64,000 nucleotides of DNA, taken from Mesostigma viride (lineage: Eukaryota; Streptophyta; Mesostigmatophyceae; Mesostigmatales; Mesostigmataceae). Below the pieces are notes generated by a model that saw only the letters and a list, made by a program, of their open reading frames with translations, had not been told where the DNA came from and searched no databases. This document shows, piece after piece, positions 31,831 to 43,608 of this stretch. Where the stretch lies: the NCBI GenBank assembly GCA_009746045.1, contig RPFO01000165.1, positions 1,885,325-1,949,324 on the forward strand, read 5' to 3'. Each line of letters opens with the position of its first letter. Position 1 is the stretch's first letter. A program made the position numbers and the translations under genes.

Positions 31831-32510
31831 ATTAGCATATTGGGGCACCAATGTGCTAGATGGATGCAGGTTGAGGAGACCTTTCCAACGCCGTGTCAAC
31901 CGCCTAGAACAGACAAGGGACTAGAAAGATATCAGGTCCCGAAGTACTGCCGACCGGTGGGCGAGGGCGGTGCACTCTCAGGGCATAGTGGACAGGACAC
32001 GTGGCAGGCCGTGCCTGCACAGGCTTAGCCTGAACTCTCACGTGACTGGGACACAGTGTACTGAGGGCTCAACGGTCCTGTGGCTAGTAGAAGCCAGTAG
32101 CCAGCCAGCAGGTCTGCAAGGATGTAAGTCCATGCAGGACTGTGGCAGGTCCTGTGCTGTCCTAGACGTACAGGATAGCCGGAGATTCCTGTATGCTGCC
32201 TGCAACAAGGATGCAGGGCAGCGATACGAGGCTCTGGCAATGTAGCGTTGCCCAGCGTTGCTCATGACCGAGGAACAAGGATGGAACGAGGTTGCATATA
32301 GCTCGAGGCTCAACGAGGCAACGAGCGTCTTCACACACGAACCTTGGTCGTCACGACGAGTGGCGAGCCTATCGAGGGTCGTAGGCCTGGTGTGAGGATA
32401 AAGGTTGCTAGCCAGCAGCCTAGGGTCATTCCAGCCGGCAAGGACCAGGAGCTCACAAGCTCTGCTGACGAGTTGCTGCGCAAATCGTACTATTGCTTCC
32501 AAGCGCTTTC
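31831..32510 (+). other. leader or LTR region of the copia-like element (unresolved)
   Basis: Upstream of the ORF at 32511. It probably contains the 5' LTR and leader of the copia-like element, but I see no matching second LTR in the window and no clear primer site. No gene is recognised. Confidence 0.3.
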
Positions 32511-32905
32511 ATGTCTGGTTCATCGTCAAGCAGCCACGGTGCTGGTGAGGCGAACGAGCAGAGAGACGCGCAAGCGTTTTTCCCCTACCGTAACCAAGCA
32601 AACGCTCCAACATTCGTGCAAGCGGCCTACGTAGCGAGGCACTTGGCAGAAGAGGGGTGGGTGGCAGTGAGTGGGGGAGGCAGCAGGCCAGCGGCGGCGG
32701 ACCCGATTATACAACGGGCTCGCGTCGTGATTTCTCCGGGTGAGACGGGGCGAGTGGCGGTGGAAGAGTTGGTGCGCATTCGTGACGCGCTAGCTGAAAC
32801 TGCTAATCGTGTGGAGGTCGCCTACCAGGGCGCCCATATCACGCTAGCCGGTCTCGACCTAGCTAGGGAGGCGCTTAGCCAGATCGTGGCAACAGCGCTC
32901 GGCAA
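32511..32905 (+). pseudogene. copia-like first ORF, 5' part
   Basis: It starts MSGSSSSSHG and is followed by a helical region (VVISPGETGRVAVEELVRIRDAL and on to SQIVATALGN). It is cut by the CACTA-type element after GGCAA. The frame continues exactly at 45667 (N-T-R-L-F), so it was one ORF of about 380 codons. No domain is recognised. It may be an N-terminal Gag or accessory protein of the element. Confidence 0.65.
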
Positions 32906-33034
32906 CACTATACTTTTCGTCCGAGGGTGGTAAAAAGCATCCGAGGCGTAAATTACGAGGTGGTAATTTACCGTCAAGACTACTCTTACAGTTTAGATAC
33001 TACGTCGTAGTCTGTGTCGTAAGTTACGAACTAG

Positions 33035-33262
33035 ATCCGAGGTGAGATCCGACGTAGTAATTTACGAGGTAGTAATTTACGAGGTAGTAATTTACGAGGT
33101 AGTAATTTACGAGGTAGTAATTTACGAGGTAGTAATGTACGAGGTAGTAATTTACGAGGTAGTAATTTACGAGGTAGTAATGTACGAGGTAGTAATTTAC
33201 GAGGTAGTAAGGTACGAGGTAGTAATTTGCGAGGTAGTAATTTACGAGTTGGTAATTTACGA
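33035..33262. repeat. 15 bp subterminal repeat array
   Basis: About 15 near-perfect copies of GAGGTAGTAATTTAC, with variants GTAC, TTGC and GAGTTGG, starting 130 bp inside the left end of the CACTA-type element. The right end has only scattered related GGTAGTA/TAATTTAC motifs (45430-45610). Such repeats are usual transposase-binding sites. The plus-strand frame (VVIYE)n is spurious. Confidence 0.9.
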
Positions 33263-33960
33263 TCCCGGTACTCGGTCCCGTAGGTTACGACGTCGTATGC
33301 TTCTCGCGTACACTACCGGTACTACAATCATGTCGCTATGTCGTTCTGAATTGCAGTACGCATGTCACTTTGATTTCACTTATCATTTCGGTCAACCTAA
33401 CCCCTAACACCCATTTACCCGGGGGAAAAAAATGAATGGCATTTGCAGCAAGGCTCATGCAAGACGAGTTCCTATTTCATAAAAAATTTCATTATTAAAT
33501 GCAGGATTACATGTCATGCACAAAAATCCAACGCCTTCACAGAAAATAGCATATCAAGTCTTCTGACGACAATATCAAGTCAATATCAAATTCGTGGCTT
33601 CTCTTCGTGGCTTGAAATACTGTTTCCATGCGGTGCTTAGGACAGCTCCGGGGATGTCGGCACCGCACAGAAGCTCCATCCGGGAGCAAGTGCGCCGGGG
33701 GAAGATGTTGTACATCCAGAGCTCGATATGTGCGGGAAGCCGTCGTGTTGGAAACCGAGGTGTCTGCACATAATTCCGCGCGCAGGCAGCTTGTGCCTTT
33801 ACGGGGGAAGACCTGCGACACAAAAACCGTGTCCGGACAATGCAATACGGAGAAATGGCAACGGCAGATGGAGTCGGCTAAGGCCGCTTGTAAGGAAAGT
33901 GATTTTTAATGCACGAATAAATGTATAATGCATGCTACATCGCCATCGCTTGGGCGGTGA
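33263..33960. other. gene-free stretch in the CACTA-type element
   Basis: No gene recognised. Short ORFs on both strands lack domains. Confidence 0.35.
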
Positions 33961-33964
33961 AAAG

Positions 33965-34195
33965 ACAAGGACCAACCACATGCCCCCACCTACCCTTCGT
34001 GCATCCCGCCCTTGACGAGGCACAACCATGTGCCCCCACCTACCCTTTGTGCGTCCCTCCCTTGACAAGAAACAAGCACGTGCACCTATCTAACCTTTGT
34101 GCATCCCTTCCTTGGCAAGGAACAAGCACACCCACCCACCTACTCCACATGCATCCCTCCCTTGACAAGGAACAAGCACGATCACCCAGCTACCC
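33965..34195. repeat. about 50 bp minisatellite, four to five units
   Basis: Units contain CCCACCTACCCTTTGTGCATCCCTCCCTTGACAAG-type sequence (split here as CCCACCTACCCTT and CCTCCCTTGACAAG) followed by RCACAAGCACGTG. It is degenerate at both sides. Confidence 0.8.
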
Positions 34196-34435
34196 ACTAG
34201 CACGGCAGCAAGGCAGACCTTACAATGGCAAGTGATGTTTATCGGTAGAAACTGTTAGACAACTAGCAAACGAGCCAGCCGGTGAAGAGCAAGGCACGCA
34301 TGCAAGGAATTTGTCGTTGCCTATGTCTACGCTTGTGTTTGTCACTGCAGTTGAAATCTGCATTTGCATCAGCAGGCCCGATCGAACCCCATGTCGCCAC
34401 CCGCATTTCCACTTATACTTCACGGCCCCTTATTC

Positions 34436-34830
34436 TTCTCTTGTGCCTGCCTTTGCCCTAACTGTTACCCTAGCATCTGCCCTTGCCCCTATCCTTTGAT
34501 CCCCAGTGTTTGCCGTTGCCCTCATCCTTTCCCTAGTGCCTGCCCTTGTCTTCATCTTTTCCCTTGTGCCTGCCCTTGCCCTTGTCCGTTCCCTCGTGCT
34601 TGACTTGTCCTAATCTCTTTCCCTTGCGCCTGCCCTTGCCCTTATCCGCTTCCCTTGTGCCTGCCCCTGCCCTTGCCCTTGTCATTTCCCTTGAGCCTGC
34701 CCTTTTGGCAAGCACAAGTGCCTTTGTCCTTTCCTTGGCCTTGTGCTTGCTCTTCCAGTTTCCCTTTCCTTTGCTCGTGCGGTTGCCTTTGCTCTTACCC
34801 GGGTGCTTGCCCTTGCCGTTTGCAAGCTGC
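34436..34830. repeat. CCTGCCCTTGCCCTT low-complexity tract
   Basis: Irregular pyrimidine-rich repetition of TGCCCTTGCCC, TTTCCCTTG and TTCCCTCGTGC. Open frames over it are artefacts. Confidence 0.75.
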
Positions 34831-35378
34831 ATTATTGTCTTAGCAAGCTAGCAAGTGCAAACTGGCACTGAGCCAGAAATGCAAGCAAAGCAGCCAGTGT
34901 AAATAAGGATGGACGGGAACAGTAGAAAGCTAGGGGTGGCAACGGTGCTAGAGCTCATGGCAACAAGGTGGTCCCATTCTTGCTGCATTGGGTGCGTTGC
35001 GTGGGTGGGATATTGCGAGAGGGGGACATTCTTGCCTTGGTTGTGTTTTCACATGCACCCGGTGCTTGAATTTATGCGTGCAAGGGTGGCTGGTATCCCA
35101 ACCAACAGCCTAAGAGGAAAAAGAGTGCTTAGAAAGCAAGAATGACTTAATGTTGGTAATAGCAGTGGCGGCGGCAGCAAAAACTGTTGTTATAGATGCA
35201 AGCTACAACACTGCGGATGGTTTCTCACACTAATGTGGATAATGATAATGCATGCCACTTAACGGGACCATATAAACCACAACAAGAATAAATCGTGAGA
35301 GCAAAAGAAAGGGGAGTACAAAATGGCCGGCTTACCTAGCTACAGCAAAAAAATTACATGAAAAACAAGATAACTCAC

Positions 35379-35487
35379 CTTTGTCGCAGCAGTGACCATA
35401 TCAGACAGCTCACAAAAACTTGTTGATCCTTGAAACTTCCTGCTTGAAGGCAGCCACCAACGGTCTGGAGTTTTCACCCCAGTCCTT
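35379..35487 (-). pseudogene. candidate captured exon
   Basis: Bounded on the minus strand by an acceptor (TTCCTTGGCTGTTGAG, preceded by the CT repeat) and a strong donor CAAAG/GTGAGT. One frame gives KDWGENSRPLVAAFKQEVSRINK-type helical sequence (begins KDWGENSRPLVAAFK, ends EVSRINKF) and then stops. One base later another frame continues CELSDMVTAATK up to the donor. A single T in a T5 run would reconcile them. It looks like an exon of a larger, unidentified helical protein, perhaps taken up by the transposon. Confidence 0.35.
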
Positions 35488-35554
35488 CTCAACAGCCAAG
35501 GAAAAGGGAAAGAGAGAGGAGGGGTGCGGGAGGGACAAGAGAGCGGGGGTGGGA

Positions 35555-35655
<101 letters not shown>

Positions 35656-36639
35656 GAGAAGTGCGGGTGGGGGTGGGAGAGGTGGGATGGAAGATTCACT
35701 ACGTTAGCAGGCGACTAAACTGCTACAATGACACAAAACCACGGAGCTAGGCCCTTCACTCCATCAGATCAGAGTGAAAACCCATGTTGAAACTGGGACA
35801 AATGCCATTAGAATGTTACTATGACCGTGGCTAGTAAACGTGAATTGACACCCAGGTTGTGACTTCAACGATTGGAGGCAACCTTGCCAAGTCTCCCAAA
35901 TGCAGTCGGCTAGACAAGCTTCACAAAAAACGCAGCAAACATGTTAACGTTGCTAATATTCCAACGACGCGCATCCGCAGTCCGGCTGCCAATGAAGTCT
36001 TCTTGGTCGCCAGCTGTGCACAGAGGAGTAACCGCTAGAGACGCCAATTTGCGAACAACTCATTACAATTACAAAGCGCAGGAAGCAGATGGCTATGCAT
36101 CAACAATTACTTCCGCTCGCCCTCGTATTTAGCCAGGTCTATCTGCCCAAACTGGGTAAATGTTTTGCGATCGGTGAAATTGGCACTCTAGTGACTTACT
36201 TTCCCAGAAAGTGTCCATTCACACGACAACCGACTCACGCTCACACGTCGTGAGGAGTTGCCGATAGGATAAAGAAGCCGAACGATGAATTGCTGTACAT
36301 AAATGCCACGCTAACGGCGTCGTGAACTGACTTCTTGCAATCACGATTAAAGTGCCCGGCCCAACAACAAATTGGCGACACACGACCCCGCAACTGGAAA
36401 AGAATTCTGGCCACATTGATATACATCGGTTTGATAAAGTAAAACCTCGCATTCGGTTCTGGCTAGCCTCAAACGCATGCGCCTTGAAACCTTTATCCTC
36501 CTGGCGGCCACAGTTTCTCGGTTCTCTTGTTCCGTTGGTCGTGCCGCTAGCGTGCCAGCCGCTCCAGTCCCTAAAATTCAAATTCGTGTTGTTCGAGAAA
36601 ACGTTGTCGGGTCGGCGACGGCACGATGCCGGGCCGGGC

Positions 36640-37105
36640 TGCATGGGCCATGGAGGGTGGTGGTACACAAATACCGTACAGGTGGTACACAACTGCAGCC
36701 AGGACAACAGCCGGGCGCTGCGTACCTGCCGTGGGAAGGAGGGGGGTGGTACACAAATACCGTACAGGTGGTACACAACTGCAGCCAGCACAACAGCGAG
36801 TCGCTGCGTACCTGCCGTGGGAAGGAGGGAGGTGGTACACAAAAACCGTACAGGTGGTACACAACTGCAGCCAGCACAACAGCGAGTCGCTGCGTACCTG
36901 CCGTGGGAAGGAGGGGGGTGGTACACAAATACCGTACAGGTGGTACACAACTGCAGCCAGCACAACAGCGAGTCGCTGCGTACCTGCCGTGGGAAGGAGG
37001 GAGGTGGTACACAAAAACCGTACAGGTGGTACACAACTGCAGCCAGCACAACAGCGAGTCGCTGCGTACCTGCCGTGGGAAGGAGGGGGGTGCTACACAA
37101 ATATC
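36640..37105. repeat. 86 bp tandem repeat with alternating variants
   Basis: CCGTGGGAAGGAGGG recurs at 36731, 36817, 36903, 36989 and 37075, an exact 86 bp period, preceded by a partial unit. Odd units have GGGGGGTGG with AAATACC and even units GGGAGGTGG with AAAAACC, so the higher-order unit is 172 bp. 86 is not a multiple of three and the unit has no stop in any frame, so all six frames stay open. The long ORFs here are therefore artefacts unless shown otherwise. Confidence 0.95.
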
Positions 37106-37124
37106 CGACCTATATATTAGCGAT

Positions 37125-37810
37125 AGCCGCCGCCTATTAAACAGGTCCTATTCATCACGAGCGTCAACGCCCCGTCATCGCCCCGTCATCGCCCGGCCGA
37201 GGGCCTTAACCTGTTAACTGTTTATTCGGAGTGATAGTCAACGACCTATACTACCAATAGCTGCCGCATATCAAACATCGGTTTTTCATCGGGCCCGTCG
37301 AGGGCGATGACGGTGACGGTCGTCACCGTCATCGCCCTCGACGGGCCAACATCTAAACTCTTCTCTTAATCAACAATCTATATTACCAATAGCCGCCGCC
37401 TATCAAACAGATCCTATTCATCACGCGCGTCAACGCCCCGTCATCGCCCCGTCATCGCCCCGTGATCGCCATGCCGAGCCAGCCGAGGGCCAACCTCTTA
37501 ACTCTTTACATTTGTATTCGGAGTAGTAGTCAACGACCTATATTACCAATAGCCGCCGCATATCAAAAAGGTCGTATTCATGACGCCCGTCGAGGGCGAT
37601 GACGGTGACGCCGTCACCGTCATCGCCCACGGGCCAACATCTAAACTCTTCTCTTAATCAACAATCTATATTACCAATAGCCGCCGCCTGTCAAACAGAT
37701 CCTATTCATCACGCGCGTCAACGCCCCGTCATCGCCCCGTCATCGCCCCGTCATCGCTCCGTGATCGCCATGCCGACTGCCGAGGGCCAACCTCTTAACT
37801 CTTTATTCGG
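37125..37810. repeat. interleaved repeats with perfect hairpins
   Basis: Blocks with ATATTACCAATAGCCGCCGC and TCATCGCCCCG runs alternate with palindromic blocks. The first palindrome has 27 bp perfect arms (37292-37318 and 37321-37347) around two bases. The second (about 37588-37637) is a shorter related hairpin. GTCATCGCCCC is tandemly repeated at 37175, 37437 and 37725. No gene. Confidence 0.85.
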
Positions 37811-39454
37811 AGTAATAGTTAACTGCCGGCATTGCCATACAAGAAGAAGCTCTCGATCCTAGGTATAGACTACCTCGGGTATCATCATCGTAATTGCTAG
37901 CATCGAGATCATTCATACCTACCGACGATGGCCAGCTGCAAAAGAAAAATGTCGACCAACAGACAGGACCTATCGCCGGGAACCCTCAAGGCAATAAGGG
38001 CGAGACAGGCTTTCACCGTTAAGTAAAGTTGTCCACATCGTGCTAAGGAATTTGTGCTAATCTATGAGTACCTATATGGACACTTTGTCGCATTTTTTAC
38101 ATGGCAAATAAGCGATGTATGTGTCATGTAGGCTGCCATTGGTGCATGCATGCATGGGCCAGCAATGATGGTCAGAGGTACATTGTGCCTATGAGATAAC
38201 CATCGATTTGTTGATCAGCAAGTGATTCATTACGTGAGACAACAATATGTTTGGGGGCTAAGCTTCTTACATTGGTCACATGGCCCGCCATAATTGTTTT
38301 CTTATGTGTTTAAGGTTAGGGCTCTGTTCATGACTGAACGTCATGAACGCGCTCTATTCATGACATTGATTAATTGATTTTAATTAGTCTCATGTCCATG
38401 TTGGGGGACCGGGATCTCTGAATTCCCCAAAGAAGATATAGTGGAAGTCACCCCAAGACGTCAATATCCGTCAAGACGTCAATAACAACATGTATGTCCA
38501 CAGCTCAGCTAGTAGTCTAAAATATGGGCCTCGAGCTAATCTTGCACGCAAGCAATGCCTATCATCAAGGATTAATTAATGCCTATCAACAAGGAGACAA
38601 TCATGCTTGTTAAATTTCCTAGGACCCACAACTGGGGGGTCGTAGTCTTTGACAATGTCCGCCTGGGCAACGCTACTAATCCTACACATCCGAGGTCCCA
38701 TGTCTGAATAAGAGGGGTTGAGCGGATGACGCCAACAGTGTCTGTGCTCTGCATGTCAGCTAAAATCATATCGCGGAGACAAACATATGGCGGTATGTCC
38801 AATGTTGGCCACTGCGTCGCCTAACAGGTTCTTACATGGTCGGCAAGGGCCTGACCATGTAAGAAGATATCTCCCTGGCTGGCCAGTCCACAAGGAACCA
38901 GCACAGACCTCATCTGAATCAACCTGATTAATTAACTAACTACTTAATTCATTTATTAAACTCATGCCCCCATTAGGGAGTCAAGGAGCATTACTAAGCT
39001 AACCCCGATTAATTAATTAATTAATTAATTAATTAAACACGTGCTCCTGTTGGGGAGTCACGGAGCACCGAAGTGCTTTTAATCCCTGTGTGTGCACAAC
39101 AGGAGAAAGGGCAGAGACCCCCAGTCTCCTTCATGCCTAAGGCATGCCACAGCTGCATTCGGGAACGCTAGCTAAACGGACACGCTAACGATCCGGCAAT
39201 CTGTGGGTGCAATAAGACCCATGTGAGTATGGCATAACACTTGGAGCGTGGGCAAGTAATCTCATCATAGCCAGGACGTAGCATGGCTGTACTCTGTATC
39301 AACTCACGAGCCACGAGCCACGAGGTAGCCATGGCTGTCGGAGCTCATAACTTTCACGTTTGAGCGCCGAATTCAGCTGTGAATATCACAATCGCTTCGT
39401 CTTTCTAAGACGCACATGCTGATATAATTTTCCGACGCTATTACGCAATATACG
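37811..39454. other. gene-free stretch in the CACTA-type element
   Basis: No gene recognised. It contains an ATTA run (39006-39034) and several copies of a short motif with TTGGGGAGTCA (38400, 38970 and 39050 regions). Confidence 0.35.
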
Positions 39455-40847
39455 ATGAGCAAACGCCTCTCGACGCAACGCAGCCTGGCGGCTGCGCTTA
39501 GCAATGAAAATACGTCTGCAGCCTCGGCTGCAGCTTCGCCAACCGGCCCAGATGGCAACGGTGACACTAGTAGTGCACTGGTGCTCGCCCAGCCTTCCGG
39601 GCTCGCCTCGCCATCAGCATCGCCTGAACCTAAGCGCAGTCGCTCTGCTGAGCCGCCCTGGGAAGAGCGCTCCTTTGACGTCAACAGCCCCGGCTTCTGG
39701 CAGCGCAGCCCCGGTTGGTTCATGGAAGACTTGTATTACGGCAATCACGCCTCGCTTCTAGCCCTGTGCGTGTACCTCACGTCCCACAACCGTGGCCGCT
39801 GGCCTGGTGACGGCAAGCTTGTCGACCCCGCCGAGGCTCTCCCAATCATTCACCGCATGCCTCGCCCCAGGCTTCAACGCTTCGCCCTCTGCTCCCTTGT
39901 TGGACGCTCCGAATCCGAGATCTGGGCTTCCCCACCGCCCCCCCCACCTTCCCCACCGAAGCCACCATCCGCACCCTCCTCAAGGAAGCTTTCGAGCAGC
40001 ACGTGACCCCTCTTGCAGCAGGTGTGGCGGCAATTGGCGGCACGCTGGCTGCTGAGCTTCCCACCATCCCCACCGCCACCGCCACCCTCCTCGCCTCCAC
40101 CCCTCCCCCCTCCACCGACTCCATCACCGCCCAGCTCCGTGACATCGACCAGCGCCTCAAGGATAATGCAATCGCTATCGAGGTCTTGCAGAACACAGCA
40201 GGCCTCACCGCCCAGGCAGTGAAGGACATTGCTGCCAAGCCAGCCCCGGCGGGCCTGGCCGGCGATGCTCCTCCCATCACGACCTGGGCGGACATGCTTA
40301 AGCAACATACCACCTCCACCACCTCCGCCGTCGCAGCCCAGCTCCAGCGGCAGACGCTTGACCTCCGCGAGGAGGCCGAGCTCGACAAGCGCAGCCTCAA
40401 CGCCATACTCAAGAACTTGGACATGGAAGAAGGTGAGAATTCCGAGAAGCTTGCACGTGCGTTTGAGAGCAAAATCCTTGCACGCATGGGCCTTCTTGGT
40501 GAGATCAAGCTGACCGCCCACCGCCTCCCCGCGCGCGGGGTAAGGCAGGGGCGCCTCCGCTTCTTCTCATCTTTGATAGCCCAGCGGACAAGATTTCGTT
40601 TCTCAGACGCCGCAAGCGGCTCGCGAATACTCCCTTCACCGTGGACGACGACTTGACCCTGGCACAGCAACAACGGCGACGGGAGCTATGGCCGACCTAC
40701 ACCCAGCTCCGGCAGACCAAGGCGGGCCAGCCGGTGTACTGGAAGGGGGCGGCCATCTACGTCGGCCACAAGCCCTGGCAAGCGACCCCTCGACCACCGC
40801 GGCCCCAGCAACTCCAGCCCCAGCCTAGGGGAATACAGCAGCAGTAG
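39455..40847 (+). pseudogene. LINE ORF1-like protein, two frameshifts
   Basis: Three successive plus-strand frames read as one protein: 39455 to about 39930, about 39940 to 40550, then about 40560-40847. The N-terminus is Ser/Ala-rich with a WEERSF...WQRSPGWF patch. The middle has a coiled-coil-like stretch (DIDQRLKDNAIAIEVL). The end has FDSPADKISFLRRRKRLA and DDDLTLAQQQRRRELW, then KAGQPVYWKGAAIYV, the order seen at the C-terminus of L1-type ORF1 proteins (RRM followed by a D-LT---R--R segment). The first shift lies in a C8 run and the second near 40555. No ORF2 follows. Classification is by pattern only. Confidence 0.5.
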
Positions 40848-41297
40848 TGTAGAATAGTTAGACAGTGGCCTTGTACATGCCCGCCTACTACAGGCACTAT
40901 ACCAGCTGAGGCCTAGCCTTTTTAGTCATGTACATGTGTGCCTATGATGAGCCACACTCCAGACGATGCCTAGCCTTATTTAGTAATGTTGTGCCCATGC
41001 AGGGAGTCACTCTCTGCTGAGAAGCCATGCCATAGCTCCTGTATAGCCACGATGATCTTCCCCCACATGCCACGCTCCCCCTTAACTGGGCATAGCGCGA
41101 TACATCATGAGGGTGCAGGTGCCTTGGTGCACCTAGAGCAGGGGTAGCTTACATTCCCACCCTTGCATGAAGTAGCCTAGAATGTATTAAAAGCCATATG
41201 CCCCTTCTCAGGGCTATGTGCTACATCTACTCCCAACGGAGTGATGTTGATAATTAATTAATTAATTAATGGCTGTACTAGGACTATACCCCGATCA
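40848..41297. other. gene-free stretch before the ATGG repeat
   Basis: No gene. It could be the 3' region of the ORF1-like unit. It contains (TTAA)n at 41252-41268 and a CCCAACGGAGTGATG motif. Confidence 0.4.
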
Positions 41298-42268
41298 ATG
41301 GATGGATGGATGGATGGATGGATGGATGGATGGATGGATGGATGGATGGATGGATGGATGGATGGATGGATGGATGGATGGATGGATGGATGGATGGATG
41401 GATGGATGGATGGATGGATGGATGGATGGATGGATGGATGGATGGATGGATGGATGGATGGATGGATGGATGGATGGATGGATGGATGGATGGATGGATG
41501 GATGGATGGATGGATGGATGGATGGATGGATGGATGGATGGATGGATGGATGGATGGATGGATGGATGGATGGATGGATGGATGGATGGATGGATGGATG
41601 GATGGATGGATGGATGGATGGATGGATGGATGGATGGATGGATGGATGGATGGATGGATGGATGGATGGATGGATGGATGGATGGATGGATGGATGGATG
41701 GATGGATGGATGGATGGATGGATGGATGGATGGATGGATGGATGGATGGATGGATGGATGGATGGATGGATGGATGGATGGATGGATGGATGGATGGATG
41801 GATGGATGGATGGATGGATGGATGGATGGATGGATGGATGGATGGATGGATGGATGGATGGATGGATGGATGGATGGATGGATGGATGGATGGATGGATG
41901 GATGGATGGATGGATGGATGGATGGATGGATGGATGGATGGATGGATGGATGGATGGATGGATGGATGGATGGATGGATGGATGGATGGATGGATGGATG
42001 GATGGATGGATGGATGGATGGATGGATGGATGGATGGATGGATGGATGGATGGATGGATGGATGGATGGATGGATGGATGGATGGATGGATGGATGGATG
42101 GATGGATGGATGGATGGATGGATGGATGGATGGATGGATGGATGGATGGATGGATGGATGGATGGATGGATGGATGGATGGATGGATGGATGGATGGATG
42201 GATGGATGGATGGATGGATGGATGGATGGATGGATGGATGGATGGATGGATGGATGGATGGATGGATG
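41298..42268. repeat. (ATGG)n array, about 243 perfect units
   Basis: 971 bp of uninterrupted ATGG/CCAT. I see no interruption across 16 full lines. The long frames (MDGW)n on plus and (SIHP)n on minus are by-products. The perfection implies very recent expansion or active homogenisation. Confidence 0.98.
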
Positions 42269-42732
42269 TCAGGCTTGTCTTACATGATGCAGTGGAACTT
42301 TGGTGCTGGAGGGTTAATTGTGGCCCGGTCTGGTTTAGCTTCAGTGCTCTCATGGCGGCCTTCATTTGTAATTATTTGAATGCATGCCCATTGGGCCATG
42401 CATAGTGTATATTTTTTACGCATGCACGCCCATTATGTATCGCTGGGTCCATCCCATCAATGCTTGTTTATTGCCAGGTCTGGTGTAAGTAAGTTAGTAC
42501 TTGCGTGTCATGCGCATGGGCATGTTTAGAGTACTATGCTAATCTCTTTAGAAACATAATTACACGGAAGTTACAAATCTCATCTGCATCATGCCCCAAG
42601 ACACTACATTAAAGAATCAAATAAAATTATAACATGCCTCCGTTGGGAGATCATGCAGCACATGCATATTCCTTGCTGAATGGGTAGAGGTGGGTCAAGC
42701 CGCGACATCGAAATAAGCTAACTCTAAGCTAT

Positions 42733-43608
42733 CTAGTCTACAAAATCCTCACTACACTTCTCCCCAAAGCGCCCCTTCCGCTTTGGGGGAGGGGGCTTAC
42801 CCACATGGGCTGGCGTGTGAGCCGGGACATTGGTCTTCCACCTCTTCTTGTTCTGCATAGGAACAGAGAGCGAAGAAATGCGGTGTGGGGACCCCTTCTC
42901 GTGGTAATGCGTTACATGTACTCCCCACCGGGCTTTGCTCTTCATGGGTTCATAAAGACAACAATTATTCAGTAAGAATTTAATAAATTAGGAACATATA
43001 TCCGTTGGGAGTCACTGTTACACATATACCTGAAAAGGGGCATATGATTTTAAATACATTCTGAGCTACAACCTGCACGTGCATGGGTTTAGTTAACTGG
43101 CACCTATACTAGAGGCCTGACATGGGGTGGAGCTTCAGTGCTTCCCCGCCTTCTCCTTCTCCCACACTGGGTGCTCCGCGTCCTTCTTCTCCGGCCCTGC
43201 CCATGGGTGCACCGGCCCCGCCTCCTCCTTCTCCTCTCGGGACGATTCGCGCTCCACGCATGGCTGCAGCATCAGTTAGCACGGGCAAGACATAGCAGTA
43301 ACCGCGCTATGGCTGTTCTAGCACCAGCCTAGCAGACTGCCATGATCACTCAGCAAACCCACGACAGCTAAACCCTTGGCTGTCACAACCAGTCCATGCA
43401 TCATTAAGTATGGGTACAGGGAAAGCTTCCCGCATATCCATGGCCATATGGATGGCAGCAACACAACGACTTGCCCCCTAGCCCCCCGTGCACACACAAA
43501 AACGTGGGTCGTGGCTTCCACGCCCCATCCGCCATGCATGACAGCGCGTACCTTACTCGCATTCACACCGGGCTGCATCCCAGCGCCGTTGCTGTCCCCA
43601 TGTGACAC
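42733..43608 (-). CDS. candidate spliced small gene in the CACTA-type element
   Basis: Minus strand. The first exon 43608-43552 encodes MSHGDSNGAGMQPGVNASK and ends at AAG/GTACGC. A second exon after GATGCTGCAG (starting 43262) gives PCVERESSREEKEEAG... with a stop at about 43136. A third coding-looking frame, 42945-42733 (KARWGVHVTHYHEKG..., Lys/Pro-rich tail), follows but is not joined in frame by an obvious donor. It may be one Lys/Glu-rich protein with an unresolved intron, or two fragments. No family is recognised. Confidence 0.3.

Noticed and set aside
33042-33407. ORF of repeated VVIYE
   Set aside because: Translation of the 15 bp subterminal repeat; 15 is a multiple of three, so one frame stays open by default.
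36219-37217. ORFs of 147-293 codons in all frames on both strands
   Set aside because: They come from the stop-free 86 bp tandem repeat. No frame is favoured and no start context or domain is seen.
41269-42405. Long ORFs of repeated MDGW (plus) and SIHP (minus)
   Set aside because: They are translations of a pure ATGG microsatellite. There is no non-repeat coding sequence attached.
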